Origin: a virus
Direction: 5' to 3' (one strand)
IMG/VR virus record: IMGVR_UViG_3300022745_000068
Span: 1-41,961 of that record
DNA length: 41,961 nucleotides
A program made the translations under genes and the position numbers. The first letter of the stretch is position 1, and the number at the start of each line of letters is the position of its first letter. The notes beneath the pieces are model-generated. The model did no database searches. It saw only the letters and a list, made by a program, of their open reading frames with translations, and had not been told where the DNA came from. Shown here one piece after another: positions 5,743 through 16,200 of this stretch.

Positions 5743-7322
5743 TTTATTCTGCTGCGACAAAGACTGTGGTGTATAACACTACTGCCCCGCAATTCATTAT
5801 AGACGCCACGAGCGGCTCTAAGATGGTCGGGGAGTACGCTGCTGTGCCCCACAATATAAAGAATATGCAGGTAATGCGTAGGCTAGGGTACGAAGCGTTT
5901 AGCCCTATCTTGACCGAGTACGACTGGTCGCGCAACCCGCATAAAGTCCCGCACCCATTTAATCATCAGAAGCAACTAGCGGCGTTTATGACCTTGCATC
6001 CTCGCTGCTTTAACCTATCTGATATGGGTACGGGCAAGACTTTGGCGACCCTATGGGCGTTAGATTATCTCATGACAACGGGAGTTATAGAGAGAGCACT
6101 CATATTGTCGCCATTGTCCACACTATACCGCACTTGGGAGGATGAGGTGTTCACCCACTTCCTAGGTAAGCGCAAAGCAGTGGTGCTACATGGCTCGCGC
6201 GAACGGCGCATAGAGACTTACAAACGTACTGACGCTGACTTCCTCATCATCAACCATGACGGTGTTGGCGTTGGCGGAGAGAAATCCAACCGCGGATATA
6301 AGCTAGGATTACTAGGGGAGTGCTTGCGCAATGACAAGTCTATTGGCGCAGTCGTAGTTGATGAGGGCTCTGTATATAAAGATAGCTCCACCACTCGCTA
6401 TAAGGCTATGCGCCAACTCATTGAACACAAAGACTATGTTTACTGGCTAACTGGCACGCCCACCCCAGTAGACCCCACCAATGCATGGGCGCAAGCTCGC
6501 GCAGTACGCAGAGACTACACAGAGAGCTTCCGAGGCTTCCAAGAGCGCACGATGAAGCGGCTGACTACCTTCAAGATGGTTCCAAAGGAGGAAGGCATGG
6601 CTCTGGCTGCGCAGATACTGCAGCCCGCTATCCGCTTCGGGCGCGACGAGTGCCTAGACCTACCTGACGTTATGATAGAGACCCTAGATGTGGAGCTATC
6701 TGCTAATCAAAAGAAGGCGTTCAAGGACATGAAGGACTCGCTGAGTACTCAGTTGGGCTCAGGGACTATCAGTGCTATCAATGAGGCTGTACTGCGCACT
6801 AAGTTGATCCAGATAGCATGCGGTGCAGTATACGGCGAAGAAAGGGAGGTTCATCGCGTGGACTGCGCACCTCGCCTACAAGTGCTTGAGGAAATTATAG
6901 AGCGCTCGTCGCACAAGATAATAATATTCGCCCCACTAACTAGCGTGGTGAATATGTTACACAACGAGCTTAGGAGACATTATACGGTGGAGAAGGTTAC
7001 AGGAGCAGTTAGCGCCAAGGCGCGCAACGACATCTTCAGGGACTTCCAGAACTCTCCTGACCCTAGAATTATAGTAGCCGACCCTGGTACGATGGCGCAC
7101 GGTCTGACTCTGACAGCCGCAGCAACTACTATATGGTTCGGACCCACAGACAAACCTGAGATCTACCAGCAGGCTAACAAGCGCATGGATAGACCAGGGC
7201 AGAAACATTCAATGCTAATAGTGCGCCTTTGTGCGACGGGCATAGAGCGGGAGATTTTTAAGCGGCTGGACAACCGCGAGAAAATGCAAGGTGTGGTACT
7301 TAACTTAATCAAGGAGGGCTAA
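5739..7322 (+). CDS. SNF2-like superfamily 2 DNA helicase/translocase
   Basis: This is a DNA-dependent ATPase of 527 residues, counted from ATG 5739. That start overlaps the nuclease stop (ATGA) and has GAGGCAC upstream; ATG 5727 is an alternative. The motifs are in order: HQKQLAAF near 76 (Q-like), DMGTGKT at 95-101 (motif I), LILSPLSTL near 121 (Ia), VVVDEGSVYKD near 206 (motif II with DEGS in place of DEAH), YWLTGTPTP (III), IIIFAPL (IV) and QQANKRMDRPGQ near 477 (VI). The Arg-x-x-Arg-x-Gly-Gln form of motif VI is typical of SNF2 proteins. It probably works with the polymerase and VRR-NUC nuclease in replication or recombination. Confidence 0.92.
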   Translation: MIYSAATKTVVYNTTAPQFIIDATSGSKMVGEYAAVPHNIKNMQVMRRLGYEAFSPILTEYDWSRNPHKVPHPFNHQKQLAAFMTLHPRCFNLSDMGTGKTLATLWALDYLMTTGVIERALILSPLSTLYRTWEDEVFTHFLGKRKAVVLHGSRERRIETYKRTDADFLIINHDGVGVGGEKSNRGYKLGLLGECLRNDKSIGAVVVDEGSVYKDSSTTRYKAMRQLIEHKDYVYWLTGTPTPVDPTNAWAQARAVRRDYTESFRGFQERTMKRLTTFKMVPKEEGMALAAQILQPAIRFGRDECLDLPDVMIETLDVELSANQKKAFKDMKDSLSTQLGSGTISAINEAVLRTKLIQIACGAVYGEEREVHRVDCAPRLQVLEEIIERSSHKIIIFAPLTSVVNMLHNELRRHYTVEKVTGAVSAKARNDIFRDFQNSPDPRIIVADPGTMAHGLTLTAAATTIWFGPTDKPEIYQQANKRMDRPGQKHSMLIVRLCATGIEREIFKRLDNREKMQGVVLNLIKEG

Positions 7323-7325
7323 ACA

Positions 7326-7580
7326 ATGGTAAGTATACAGAAGCTACTAAGTGAGAGGGGCAAACGCTATGGCGAGTTCTGGGAGGTTGCGGTCGCGTAC
7401 GACTCGCTCAGGGAGTCTATAAATGTAGACCACCTACCCTCAACACATAGAGTAGCAATAGACATGATATTCTTGAAGGTGGCTAGAATAATCTGCGGGG
7501 ACTATAATTACAAGGATAACTGGGATGACATAGCTGGCTACGCCACGCTAGTGTCTAACATATTAAAGGAGGGTGAGTAG
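7326..7580 (+). CDS. DUF6378-like phage protein, 84 residues
   Basis: The protein has the pattern I associate with the DUF6378 family, common in phage replication regions: an N-terminal LLSERGKRYGEF, a central hydrophobic helix (AIDMIFLKVARIICGDYN) and DNWDDIAGYATLVSNIL at the end. The biochemical function of the family is not established. The DNWDDIAGYA block is its most conserved part. The gene starts three bases after the helicase stop, with AAGGAGG upstream, and abuts the next gene. The assignment rests on motif memory, not a search. Confidence 0.75.
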   Translation: MVSIQKLLSERGKRYGEFWEVAVAYDSLRESINVDHLPSTHRVAIDMIFLKVARIICGDYNYKDNWDDIAGYATLVSNILKEGE

Positions 7581-7790
7581 ATGGATAAGTTAGAAGATTT
7601 AACAAGGAAGATTGCAATCGCACGCGATGCGTTCTTAAATGCTACTGATGATTACCGTGGGGTTAAGGTCACGCATAACAACTTAGAATACCGTGCGAAG
7701 TTAGAATCCGACATGATACGGTGCGAAATCCAGTTGCACAGATTGAAGAAGGAGAGAGACGCCTATATAGAAGAGGAATTAGCGAAATGA
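7581..7790 (+). CDS. Hypothetical coiled-coil protein, 69 residues
   Basis: It starts immediately after the previous stop with GGAGGGTGAG as ribosome-binding site, and its stop overlaps the next start (ATGA at 7787). The product is almost entirely helical and charged (KLESDMIRCEIQLHRLKKE) and probably forms a coiled coil. No family is recognised. The arrangement suggests strict co-expression with the next protein. Confidence 0.65.
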   Translation: MDKLEDLTRKIAIARDAFLNATDDYRGVKVTHNNLEYRAKLESDMIRCEIQLHRLKKERDAYIEEELAK

Positions 7791-8266
7791 CCTACACAGC
7801 AGAACAAGTAGTAGCTAAGTACATAGAGCTACGTGATAGGAAAGCTGCTATGGCTAAGCGGCACTCCGAGGAGATGAAGCCCATAACTGATGCCATGGGG
7901 AAGATAGAAAACTATTTACTCAACCAGATGAACATGGTCGGATGTGACAGTATCAAGACCTGCGAAGGCACTGCCTACAAAGCTAGAGCAGCGTCTGTTA
8001 AAGCATCTGACATGGAGGCTTTCAAAGATTTTGTGTTTGACCCTGCGGTCTGCGCAGTAGAAAGATATCTAACCTCAACGGGTTACGATGTGCCGCCGTC
8101 AGTGGCGGACCACATAGCATATCTTCTAAAAAGTATGGCTATGTGGGATATGGTGGACTTCAGAGCTGGTAAGAAAGGTATCACTGATTATATAGATGCC
8201 GAACAGAAGCCAGTCCCTGGAGTCGGTGTAGAGTACGTAACAACTGTAAACATTAGGAGAAATTAA
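7787..8266 (+). CDS. Conserved phage protein with DSIKT-GTAY motif, 159 residues
   Basis: It follows a pattern I recall from many phage replication regions. An N-terminal helical coiled coil (IELRDRKAAMAKRHSEEM) is followed by a helix ending in GCDSIKTCEGTAYKA near residue 55, a FKDFVFD segment, and a C-terminal PGVGVEY..TVNIRRN near 145-159. The function is unknown; the helical N-terminus and conserved TAY/IRR elements suggest a nucleic-acid-associated accessory protein. Compared with the usual layout, residues 90-115 look like an insertion. ATG 7787 is favoured over the longer frame because of the ATGA overlap. Confidence 0.7.
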   Translation: MTYTAEQVVAKYIELRDRKAAMAKRHSEEMKPITDAMGKIENYLLNQMNMVGCDSIKTCEGTAYKARAASVKASDMEAFKDFVFDPAVCAVERYLTSTGYDVPPSVADHIAYLLKSMAMWDMVDFRAGKKGITDYIDAEQKPVPGVGVEYVTTVNIRRN

Positions 8267-8267
8267 C

Positions 8268-9224
8268 ATGGACAATTTACCACAACTACAAGTGCCTTCA
8301 TACGCAGCGGCATTGATGCAGGATCCCCGCTTGGCGGGTCTGAACAGCGCACTAGCTTCAGGCACTTTCTCATCTGGATGCCCACGTGTGTCCATTAAGG
8401 GCTCGCGCTTCAGGCTAAAAGTGCCTGGTGCGGAGGAGTTAGTATTGCAAACCCATTACATGGATATCATTATTGTAGATGCTAACCCACACGGGCTGTC
8501 ACGTACCTACTATGAAGCTACTTATGACCCTAATGCTGAAGACCAAACTCCGTCCTGCTTCAGCGATAATGGTGTGGGACCTTCTGACCAAGCTAAGAAC
8601 CCGCAGTGCGCTACTTGCGCCGCTTGCCCGCATGCAGCATGGGGGTCTAAGGTATCTGCTCTTGGAACTCAGATTAAGGCATGTTCGGAATCTAAACGAG
8701 TGGCGGTAGTGATGGCAGATAATGCCGCAGGACACGTGTATGAGTTGCGCATCCCACCAGCGTCACTGAAGAACTGGGGCTCGTACATTGACCAACTGGC
8801 TAAGCGTGGATACCCAGCTGCTGCGCTCATCACCAGAGTGTCCTTTGACGCTGCTTCAGACTTCCCTAAACTGATGTTCACCGCAACTGGCTGGGCGACC
8901 CCCGACCAAGTTAGCACAGTAGTGGCTATGCTAGATACTGAAGAAGTAAACCGCTGCACAGGCAAGAACGATAAGGTGGCTACTGTAAAGGGTCTTGAGC
9001 ATACTCCTTCTACCCCAGTGGTTGAGCAAGTAGTGCAGCAGAATTATGTAGCTGCGGCGTCACCAGCTCCTTACGAGCATGAGGACGCGCCTAAGCCACG
9101 CACCAGAGCAGCTGCCAAGAAGGTAGACTCAGTAGGTCTGCCAGCTCAAGCAGCTACTCCTATTGATGTGCCTGCTAGCTCTAGCGCATTGGACGACATC
9201 CTAAAAGATGTGATGGGGGTATAA
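8268..9224 (+). CDS. Cys-cluster phage protein, possible ssDNA-binding or recombination protein
   Basis: This protein of 318 residues has a central cysteine cluster: Cys97, Cys114, Cys117 and Cys120 (CATCAACPHAAWGSK), and Cys139 in KACSESKRVAVV. It is probably a structural zinc or iron-sulphur site. The arrangement C-x2-C-x2-C...GSK...AC...R is familiar from phage proteins next to polymerases and nucleases. The last 80 residues are Pro/Ala-rich and probably flexible, ending in an acidic LDDILKDVMGV, a layout seen in phage single-strand-binding proteins. The ssDNA-binding role is inference. It starts one base after the previous stop, with AGGAG upstream. Confidence 0.65.
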   Translation: MDNLPQLQVPSYAAALMQDPRLAGLNSALASGTFSSGCPRVSIKGSRFRLKVPGAEELVLQTHYMDIIIVDANPHGLSRTYYEATYDPNAEDQTPSCFSDNGVGPSDQAKNPQCATCAACPHAAWGSKVSALGTQIKACSESKRVAVVMADNAAGHVYELRIPPASLKNWGSYIDQLAKRGYPAAALITRVSFDAASDFPKLMFTATGWATPDQVSTVVAMLDTEEVNRCTGKNDKVATVKGLEHTPSTPVVEQVVQQNYVAAASPAPYEHEDAPKPRTRAAAKKVDSVGLPAQAATPIDVPASSSALDDILKDVMGV

Positions 9225-9225
9225 T

Positions 9226-9534
9226 ATGCTAGACGGGAAACTAGACTGGAAGGGGATGTGTGAAGCAGTTAGCTTCACACTAACCGATATGTCGCTATGG
9301 TGCGGACTGCCCACCGCAACTGTGAGGAGTTGGGTGCTAGGTAAGTCTATACCTCATTCTATAAGGTATAGACATTTGCGGAAATGTTTTGATCTACTGG
9401 AGTGGACATTGAAAAATGCCCCTGATAAGCTCCCTGTCCCTATAGATGTTAGGGCTTCACAACGTAAATCATACATCCTGCAAGTGAGGAACTATGCCAC
9501 AGCTGCCATTTCTAAAGAAGGTGCTTCCGAATGA
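9226..9534 (+). CDS. Small helix-turn-helix protein, 102 residues
   Basis: Residues 17-45 form a helix-turn-helix (SLWCGLPTATVRSWVLGKS), with T/R-rich recognition-helix positions, followed by a basic helix (RYRHLRKCFDLLEW). The rest is short and basic. It could be a transcriptional regulator or an initiator-type DNA-binding protein. The operators in the hub and the 18-bp array are candidate targets, which is inference. It overlaps the primase-helicase gene by 41 bases, so the two are tightly linked. Confidence 0.65.
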   Translation: MLDGKLDWKGMCEAVSFTLTDMSLWCGLPTATVRSWVLGKSIPHSIRYRHLRKCFDLLEWTLKNAPDKLPVPIDVRASQRKSYILQVRNYATAAISKEGASE

Positions 9535-12202
9535 GGGGTACAAATGCTGGGTAGAAATAGATAGCGCAAAAAAAGTAACACAAGGACTCGTAGAAACTAC
9601 TGAAGAACTAGCAGACAAGCTGACCGCTATAACTGCTAGAGGGTCTGATGCTTACTTTGGTTGCGCTGTCTATGTCACCCCCCAGAATCGTAGAGCTAAC
9701 AATGCGCTGGGCGCAGGGTCATTCTGGTTGGACTTAGACGTAGGAGAAGGTAAAGGGTATGCTACTATTCAAGACGCCATTCAAGCATGTGACGAGTTCT
9801 GCGGCAGGCTGCACCTTGACGTTCCTGGATTGGTTAGATCAGGGAACGGACTACATGCTTATTGGACATTCGGAGAACTCATCCCTGCTATGGAATGGAC
9901 TCCTATTGCTCAGCGCCTTAAATTACTTACAGAGGTTTATGGACTGCGAGCTGACCCAACCCGCACCGCCGACATCGCCTCAATCCTACGACCCGCAGGA
10001 TCCAAAAATTTTAAGATTCCCAGCCGACCGCTGGAAGTCTCAGTAGACGATTGGGATCTGCTAGAACCTATAGACTTCAAGCGTTTCAGAGATGTTGTTA
10101 TGGGTGCGCCCGTTCCAACCCCGAAGAACGCTAACCTAGCAGCGGGTATCCATATAAGTAAGGTGGCAGAGATATCTAATGGTGTGGGGGAAGGCGGGCG
10201 CAACCAAGCCTGTGCCTCATACGCAGGGGCGTTATTCGCTAAAGGCGGGGCTGCGGACTTTGTACTGGAGGAATGCTTGAAGTGGAACCATAAGAACGTA
10301 CCCCCATTGGATGAGCATGAGATCCACACCACTGTGAATAGCATCGCGCGCCGACATGTATCCAATCATCCTGTGCCGCAGATGGACACAACCCATACCC
10401 TACCTACCCTGCCAAAGGGGTTCAAGTGGAATGAGACAAAGCAGCTCACAGTATATACTGAGACTGTTTCTGATCTAGGGGAGAAGATGGTAGAGTGGAG
10501 AGCGATGTCACCGCTGCCTGTGTACCTTGAAGGGGTATTGAACATGGAGGGCTACGGGGATAGGCAAGCCAACAGTTTCCTGTTCGCCAACTGGCATCCC
10601 CTAAGAGGGTGGCTCAGGTTCTCTATGAGCGCAAAGGAGCTACATGGCAATGAGCGTTTCGCCATACTGGAGCAAAATGGGGTGACACTATATGAAGGCA
10701 TGCGCAAGTACTTTGATTTATATTTAACGAGGTCTATAACTATGCTAAGAGAACAAGGTAAAGAGGGTACACAGTACACCCAATTTGGATGGAAAGAGGA
10801 TGGCTCTTTCCTAATAGGCAATCATCTATGTAAGCCTGACGGCAGCGTGGAACTAGTGACGGGCTCTAGTAAGCTTCTCCCATACATAAAAGCACTCCAA
10901 CCAGATCCTAAGGGGTCGCTTGACGCGTGGTCGGCAGCAGCCAATAAACTTTATGCCATCGGTTCGGAGGCACAAGGTGCTATGGCACTATCCAGCTTTG
11001 CAGCGGCTCTCATGCCGTTCTGCGTGGACGAGGGCAACGGGGGGTCTATATTTTCTATAGTCAGTGAGGACAGCGGGTACGGCAAGACCCCTATGGCTAA
11101 TGCTATGGCTAGTGTCTGGGGCGAGGCGTCTGGCATTGTACTGACTGGTAACACTACGGAGAACCATAGGATTGAGGACATAGTGCGTAAGAAGAACCTC
11201 CCGCAAGTCCGTGAGGAGAACTCATACCCCGACCCGATCTTAGCGGCACTGGGAGTGGAGAAGCTAACCTCTGGCACTGACCGTGGTAGGCTGACCCGTG
11301 ACGGAGCTGCTCAAGGTCTGCTAGAGCGATACCAGACTATAGTTATCTCGCTGTCCAATAAGTCGCTGTACGAGCTCGTCAGGATGGTGAACGTACCGAT
11401 GGCTCACCGTGTGTTTGAGATTGAGATAGAGCGCCCAACCAAAGAAGTGCTTGAGAATCTCGGGGGTATTACCCGTGCCATGATGGCTAACAGGGGTCAC
11501 GCAGGTCTTGCCTTCGCGCGCCTAATAGTTAACCCTGAGATTAAGAAGTATATAGAGCTTCAGCTCCGTGACGATGGCTACGGTGGTGTGGGGCTGACTG
11601 TGCAGAAGTACCGCAAGCTCTTAGCATCACGCCCAGAGCATAGGTTCATTGTGTGGCTGCTAGCCACCATGGAAGTAGCGGCGCATATCCTTGTAAAGTA
11701 TGGCATATTATGCTTTGATATAGATCGGATTATGAATTGGGTAGGGCAGCATGCTACTGCCCGCACCACAGGAGACGTATCCAATGAGGCAGCTTTCAAG
11801 CTCAACCAGTTTCTTAGCGAGCATATCGGGGGGTGCATCACTGTACAAGGGGCGTTTGACCCTAAGAAAGCGAACATGCCACCTCTCAGATTCCCTACCC
11901 GCAATCTTTGCATGCGCATGGAGATGAAGACCGCTCGCCTATACATAGACAATGACACGCTGAAGCGTTGGTGCGCTAAGCATAATACGTCGTTCATAAA
12001 CATGGGCAGGAAGCTAACAGAATCAGGGATACTGACTGGCAGGAGCAGAGCGATAAATCTAGGTGCTGGCACAGAGATACCTTCTATGAGGGCTCTATGC
12101 TGGGAGATAGATATGTCACATCCTGAGGTGAGCAACCAAGTAAGGCTGGAGGTTTTAACCGCTCCTGAGAAAAAACTTATGGAGCAACTAGGCTCAAAAT
12201 AA
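9494..12202 (+). CDS. Primase-helicase (AEP-type PrimPol fused to DUF927-like ATPase)
   Basis: This 902-residue fusion probably primes and unwinds DNA at the fork. The N-terminal domain carries archaeo-eukaryotic primase motifs: SFWLDLDVG with Asp80 and Asp82, SGNGLHAYW near 116-124, and ADIASILRPAGS..K near 155-175. A PriCT-like helical segment follows (GRNQACASYAGALFAKGG to TTVNSIARRH, about 235-290). The C-terminal part has a Walker A (SEDSGYGKTPMA, near 525) and a DUF927-like region. It ends the replication operon. ATG 9494, inside the HTH gene, has GAGG upstream. The primase call is strong; the exact helicase subfamily is less certain. Confidence 0.88.
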   Translation: MPQLPFLKKVLPNEGYKCWVEIDSAKKVTQGLVETTEELADKLTAITARGSDAYFGCAVYVTPQNRRANNALGAGSFWLDLDVGEGKGYATIQDAIQACDEFCGRLHLDVPGLVRSGNGLHAYWTFGELIPAMEWTPIAQRLKLLTEVYGLRADPTRTADIASILRPAGSKNFKIPSRPLEVSVDDWDLLEPIDFKRFRDVVMGAPVPTPKNANLAAGIHISKVAEISNGVGEGGRNQACASYAGALFAKGGAADFVLEECLKWNHKNVPPLDEHEIHTTVNSIARRHVSNHPVPQMDTTHTLPTLPKGFKWNETKQLTVYTETVSDLGEKMVEWRAMSPLPVYLEGVLNMEGYGDRQANSFLFANWHPLRGWLRFSMSAKELHGNERFAILEQNGVTLYEGMRKYFDLYLTRSITMLREQGKEGTQYTQFGWKEDGSFLIGNHLCKPDGSVELVTGSSKLLPYIKALQPDPKGSLDAWSAAANKLYAIGSEAQGAMALSSFAAALMPFCVDEGNGGSIFSIVSEDSGYGKTPMANAMASVWGEASGIVLTGNTTENHRIEDIVRKKNLPQVREENSYPDPILAALGVEKLTSGTDRGRLTRDGAAQGLLERYQTIVISLSNKSLYELVRMVNVPMAHRVFEIEIERPTKEVLENLGGITRAMMANRGHAGLAFARLIVNPEIKKYIELQLRDDGYGGVGLTVQKYRKLLASRPEHRFIVWLLATMEVAAHILVKYGILCFDIDRIMNWVGQHATARTTGDVSNEAAFKLNQFLSEHIGGCITVQGAFDPKKANMPPLRFPTRNLCMRMEMKTARLYIDNDTLKRWCAKHNTSFINMGRKLTESGILTGRSRAINLGAGTEIPSMRALCWEIDMSHPEVSNQVRLEVLTAPEKKLMEQLGSK

Positions 12203-12205
12203 CTA

Positions 12206-12233
12206 TTTACACACGCCTAAAAGCTGGCATAAT
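12206..12233 (+). promoter_or_regulatory. Sigma70-type promoter for the host-recognition cassette
   Basis: TTTACA (12206-12211) and CATAAT (12228-12233), with a 16-base spacer, match 5/6 at each box. The site lies in the 58-base gap after the primase gene. A strong ribosome-binding site, AAGGGGGT, precedes the next ATG at 12261. It probably drives the virion genes on this strand independently of the early operon. Confidence 0.6.
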
Positions 12234-12260
12234 AACCAGAAAATAGCTAAGGGGGTATCC

Positions 12261-12527
12261 ATGCTAAATCCTAACGAACAGTACTCAATCCAACGGCTGA
12301 CAGCTTCAGGGCTAATCAGGTCAGGTAACGGGCAGCTTGGGGGGTTCTTAGTAGCGCAGGGTACCCCTACAGTCACTATCTACGATAACACAGCCGCCTC
12401 TGGCACTATACTGCTCAATGCTATGGTGTGTGCGGCAGGAACATCCTACCCGCTACCCGTGGCTCTAACCATAGGGGCGTACGCAGTTATTAGCGGCGCA
12501 TGTGACATATCATTCTTTTATAACTGA
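12261..12527 (+). CDS. Small beta-rich virion-type protein, 88 residues
   Basis: The product is almost all short beta strands with many Thr, Gly, Ala and Ser (PTVTIYDNTAASGTILL, GAYAVISGACDISFFYN), the composition of small phage decoration or fibre-associated proteins. It has no catalytic motif or signal peptide. It is the first gene after the 12206 promoter, has a strong ribosome-binding site, and precedes the coiled-coil and fibre genes. A structural role is therefore likely, but the exact position in the virion is unknown. Confidence 0.6.
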   Translation: MLNPNEQYSIQRLTASGLIRSGNGQLGGFLVAQGTPTVTIYDNTAASGTILLNAMVCAAGTSYPLPVALTIGAYAVISGACDISFFYN

Positions 12528-12534
12528 GGATACT

Positions 12535-13059
12535 ATGCAGCAGAATATTACCCCCGCAGCTCCACCAGCTTTACAAGTATACAGCCTCCTCGCTAATTTC
12601 CTTCAAGTAGTGGCTACTGCAACTCCTGATAGCATAAAGGCTATTGGCGATGCTGTTAATGAACAGCTAGCCTTGACCGCAGAGGCGCAAGCAGAGCTGG
12701 ACGCCGCCAAAGATACTATTGCTAAGGCTACCGTTGCCGCCGCAGATATCCAGAAAACTCGTGATGAGCTCTCAGCTGCTCGTGATGCTCTGAACAACGA
12801 CAGAGCCCAACTGAACGCTAGCCTAGAAGCCTACAATACCAACCTCATTGCATTGCAGAACGGGCAAGCTGCCCTAGCAGCAGCACAAGCAGAGCTGGCT
12901 AATGGCGAGGAAGAACTTATGGCAGCTCAAGCCGAACTAGCCCTTGACAAAGAAGACCTAGCAGCAGCCCAAGCCCAACTAGCTGCCGACAAGGAAGCTC
13001 TAGCGCAACAACGACTCCAAGTAGCAGCGGTAGCAAAAGCAGCAGCTGCATTGGGGTAG
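12535..13059 (+). CDS. Alanine-rich coiled-coil protein, 174 residues
   Basis: ATG 12535 follows CTGAGGATACT and is preferred to the frame open from 12502, which overlaps the previous gene. After about 30 residues the whole protein is a long coiled coil with seven-residue spacing. It ends in near-identical blocks (LAAAQAELANGEEEL, MAAQAELALDKEDL, AAAQAQLAADKEAL). It resembles a trimeric or dimeric rod such as a fibre shaft, spacer or tape-like element. Its place directly before the fibre gene suggests a virion part. The repeats probably arose by internal duplication. Confidence 0.65.
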   Translation: MQQNITPAAPPALQVYSLLANFLQVVATATPDSIKAIGDAVNEQLALTAEAQAELDAAKDTIAKATVAAADIQKTRDELSAARDALNNDRAQLNASLEAYNTNLIALQNGQAALAAAQAELANGEEELMAAQAELALDKEDLAAAQAQLAADKEALAQQRLQVAAVAKAAAALG

Positions 13060-13062
13060 CCT

Positions 13063-13203
13063 ATGCCATATCTGAGTTTCCACTTATGGCAGAACCAACC
13101 ACGTAGGGAAGCTCCACCACCCGCTAATGGGTATGTAGCCGAGGACAATACGACCTTCTATGTGGCTGAGGACGGCGTAACATTTTATGTCCAAGAGGTG
13201 TAG
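13063..13203 (+). CDS. Small protein with duplicated YVAED motif, 46 residues
   Basis: ATG 13063 lies just after the previous stop, with GGGGTAG upstream. The C-terminal half is a tandem duplication (GYVAEDNTTFYVAEDGVTFYV), which suggests a short beta-hairpin or beta-strand ladder. It ends three bases before the fibre start and is too short for family assignment. Position and internal repeat point to a small virion or fibre-associated peptide. Confidence 0.55.
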   Translation: MPYLSFHLWQNQPRREAPPPANGYVAEDNTTFYVAEDGVTFYVQEV

Positions 13204-13206
13204 CTA

Positions 13207-16200
13207 GTGACTACCGTTTCTAAATTGTCCCAGATAGCAAATGGTGGAGCGGTGAACCCAGCTACAGACCAAGTGGTTGCTGTGCGAAATGGCAACACTG
13301 ATGTACTGGTGACCCCTACCAATTCCACTACTTTTGACGCAGTCACGTCGGGGACTAATACCACCGCCACTATGATAGTCGGGACAGGAGCATCTATAAG
13401 CGCGAGCGGCACGGGGGCGATAGATGCTACCTCGTTCACAGGGTCGTTATCTGGAGATGTAACTGGCACTCAGTCGTCCACAGTTATAGCTAATACTACG
13501 GTAACAGGTAAGTTGCTGACGGGGTTCTCCGCCCTCGCAGGGACAGTGACAGCGTCAGATAGTATCCTCACAGCATTCAATAAGATTGTGGGCAACATAA
13601 GTTCGTTAGTGACAGGTGTGTCTAGTGTATTCGGACGCACGGGAGCGGTTACTGCCCAGACGGGGGATTACTCAGTATCTCAAGTCACTGGGGCGGCAGC
13701 GGACTCCGCAGTAGTTCATAACACAGGCACTGAAACTATAGCGGGCTCTAAGACCTTCTCTAGTTCCGTAGCTGCTGCTGATGTAACCATACCAAGTATG
13801 ACGGGGTATGTCACTACTAGCACAAGTGTTGAAACATCCATACAGCAGTTAGATGCTTCCATCACAGGTATGGAACAGACGGGTTTCAAAGCATGGACTA
13901 GCGCATCACCTTACTGGTCAGCGTCTGGTAGTAACTTTACATTAGCAGCCACTGGTAATGGGTATGTAAAAGGTAAATTTATATCATGGACTCAGCCTCA
14001 GACATTAACATTATCCGCGCATACTTGCTATCTTGTCGGAATAAACAATGCAGGTGGCATGCAGATTTTCTCCGCCCCTGCCACTGATGCCCAGTACCAA
14101 AGTAATATACCTCTTTTCTTGGTGCTGAACGATGGGACGAATCTAGTCGTTGTAAACGAAACTCATGATTATTCTTTCAATACAGATGTAACTAATTTCC
14201 TTCATACCAATGTGGGGACTATTATTGAGGATGGCGGCGGGAACATAACTCGCATCACCACTGGAAGTGGTACTCTAGTAACTGACCGCGAGCTATCAAT
14301 AGTCGGCACTGATTATATCAACGATGCGGAGCTGAGCACCACCCTTTCTGACACTGGCGGGGCGGCTATTACTCTAAACTTCTACTATACAAACGGCTCA
14401 GGGCAATGGACTCGCAATGCGCAGCAAGCCCAATTCCCAATGCTGTATAATAATGCAGGAACTCCTACGGCTATCCCTAATAATAAATATGCAGTTTATA
14501 CTGTCTATGCTGCCAAATCTACGCTGAATACGACGACCCCGCAATTCTTCGCAGTGATGGATGGAACATTCTATAATAATAGTGCCGCCGCACTATCCGC
14601 AATCACAGCGGGAACTATCGCTATCGCGACCAATGAGCTTGCGGCTCTACAGATGGCACAACTTGGATATGTTATCCTTCAGAACAATGCCTCTGGTGGG
14701 TTTATCAACAGCGTAACCATTGCGAAATCCACCCTGCGTGGCGGGATAACATCTTCAGGAGCTTCTAACACAGCGGCTCTAACCACGGTAAATACTAGCT
14801 CGTTCACTAACTTCTTCACATCAACTGATAACAACGTCCAGAATGCACTGAATGATTTAGACGCGGGGATAGTTTCTACAAATACGGCGAACACAATAGT
14901 TAAGCGCGATAGCTCTGGCAATTTCAGTGCTGGAACTATGACAGGCACTGCCACGCAAACCAACGCCCTAAATTCTGCTACAACTGTTGTGAATGTATCA
15001 TCTGCAACCGCACCTAGCTCAGGGCAAGTTCTTACCGCTACAAGTCCCACATCAGCTACTTGGCAAACCCCTAGCAGTGGTAGTACTGGGATAATCCAAT
15101 CTAATTACTCGGTTGTTTCGCCCAAGCCTATAGTAAATAGAGGTAATGGCGTACTCGCCGCCATGGTAGCAGCTTTATCTGCACCATCCAATAGTCCAGC
15201 TATAGCCGTAGATCCGACAGGCAGATTTGTTTACGTCGCGAACTACACGGCAAATACAGTTTTGCAATACGCAATAAATCAAGTGAACGGTTTCTTATCA
15301 GTAATCACAACAGCGATAGCGGCTGGCTCTCATCCAAATGGAATATGTTGCGACCCGACAGGACGCTGGGTTTACACTGCGAATAATACGTCTGCGTCAG
15401 TATCTCAGTTTAGCATTAACCAATCCACAGGCGCACTATCTTCAATCACCACAGATATTGCAGCTGGGACAAACTGCGTAGCAGCCATCTGCGATGCTTA
15501 CGGCAAATATGTTTATGCGGTCAACCAGACTGCGGCTACCGTTTCGCAATACAGCATCAACCAAAGTACAGGGGCTTTATCCTCGATCACTACTGCTATC
15601 GCAGCAGGGACAGGGGCGTCCGCTATAGCTACAGACCCTAGCGGCAGGTTTGTCTACGTCTCTAATAGCACGGCAGCGACAATATCACAATACAGTATCG
15701 GGGCTAATGGCGCGCTATCCTCAATCACTACCGCTATTAGCTCGGGAGGTACTGCTCCTAGTGGTATAGTTTGCGATGCAACGGGCAGATTCCTTTATGT
15801 ATGCAACGGAAGTTCCAACAATGTGGGTATGTTCAGCATCAACCAAAGCACTGGTGCATTAACAAGCCTCGGTACTGTTGCGACGGGCAGTGGTCCTACT
15901 TTCATCGCTACTGACCCTACTGGCAATTTTGTTTATGTTACGAACTATACGGCAAGCACTATATCGCAATATTCTATAAATCAATATAGCGGGTTGCTTG
16001 CCAGTATCGCCACAGATATAACTAGCGGAAGTGGCTCTGGGGCTTACGATATAAAAGTAGATCCTACGAATAGATTTCTTTACGTCTGTAATTACAATGA
16101 TAACACCATAGCTCAGTTCTATATTGGTGATGCGGCTTTTGGCGGGATAACAGCTAATAACGTCGCGACCTTGTCGGCATCCATCAGTGCCATCACTAGC

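Noticed and set aside
14679-15050. Leftward 123-codon frame inside the fibre gene
   Set aside because: It is antisense to a Thr/Ala-rich coding region, without promoter or ribosome-binding site, and is interpreted as a shadow.
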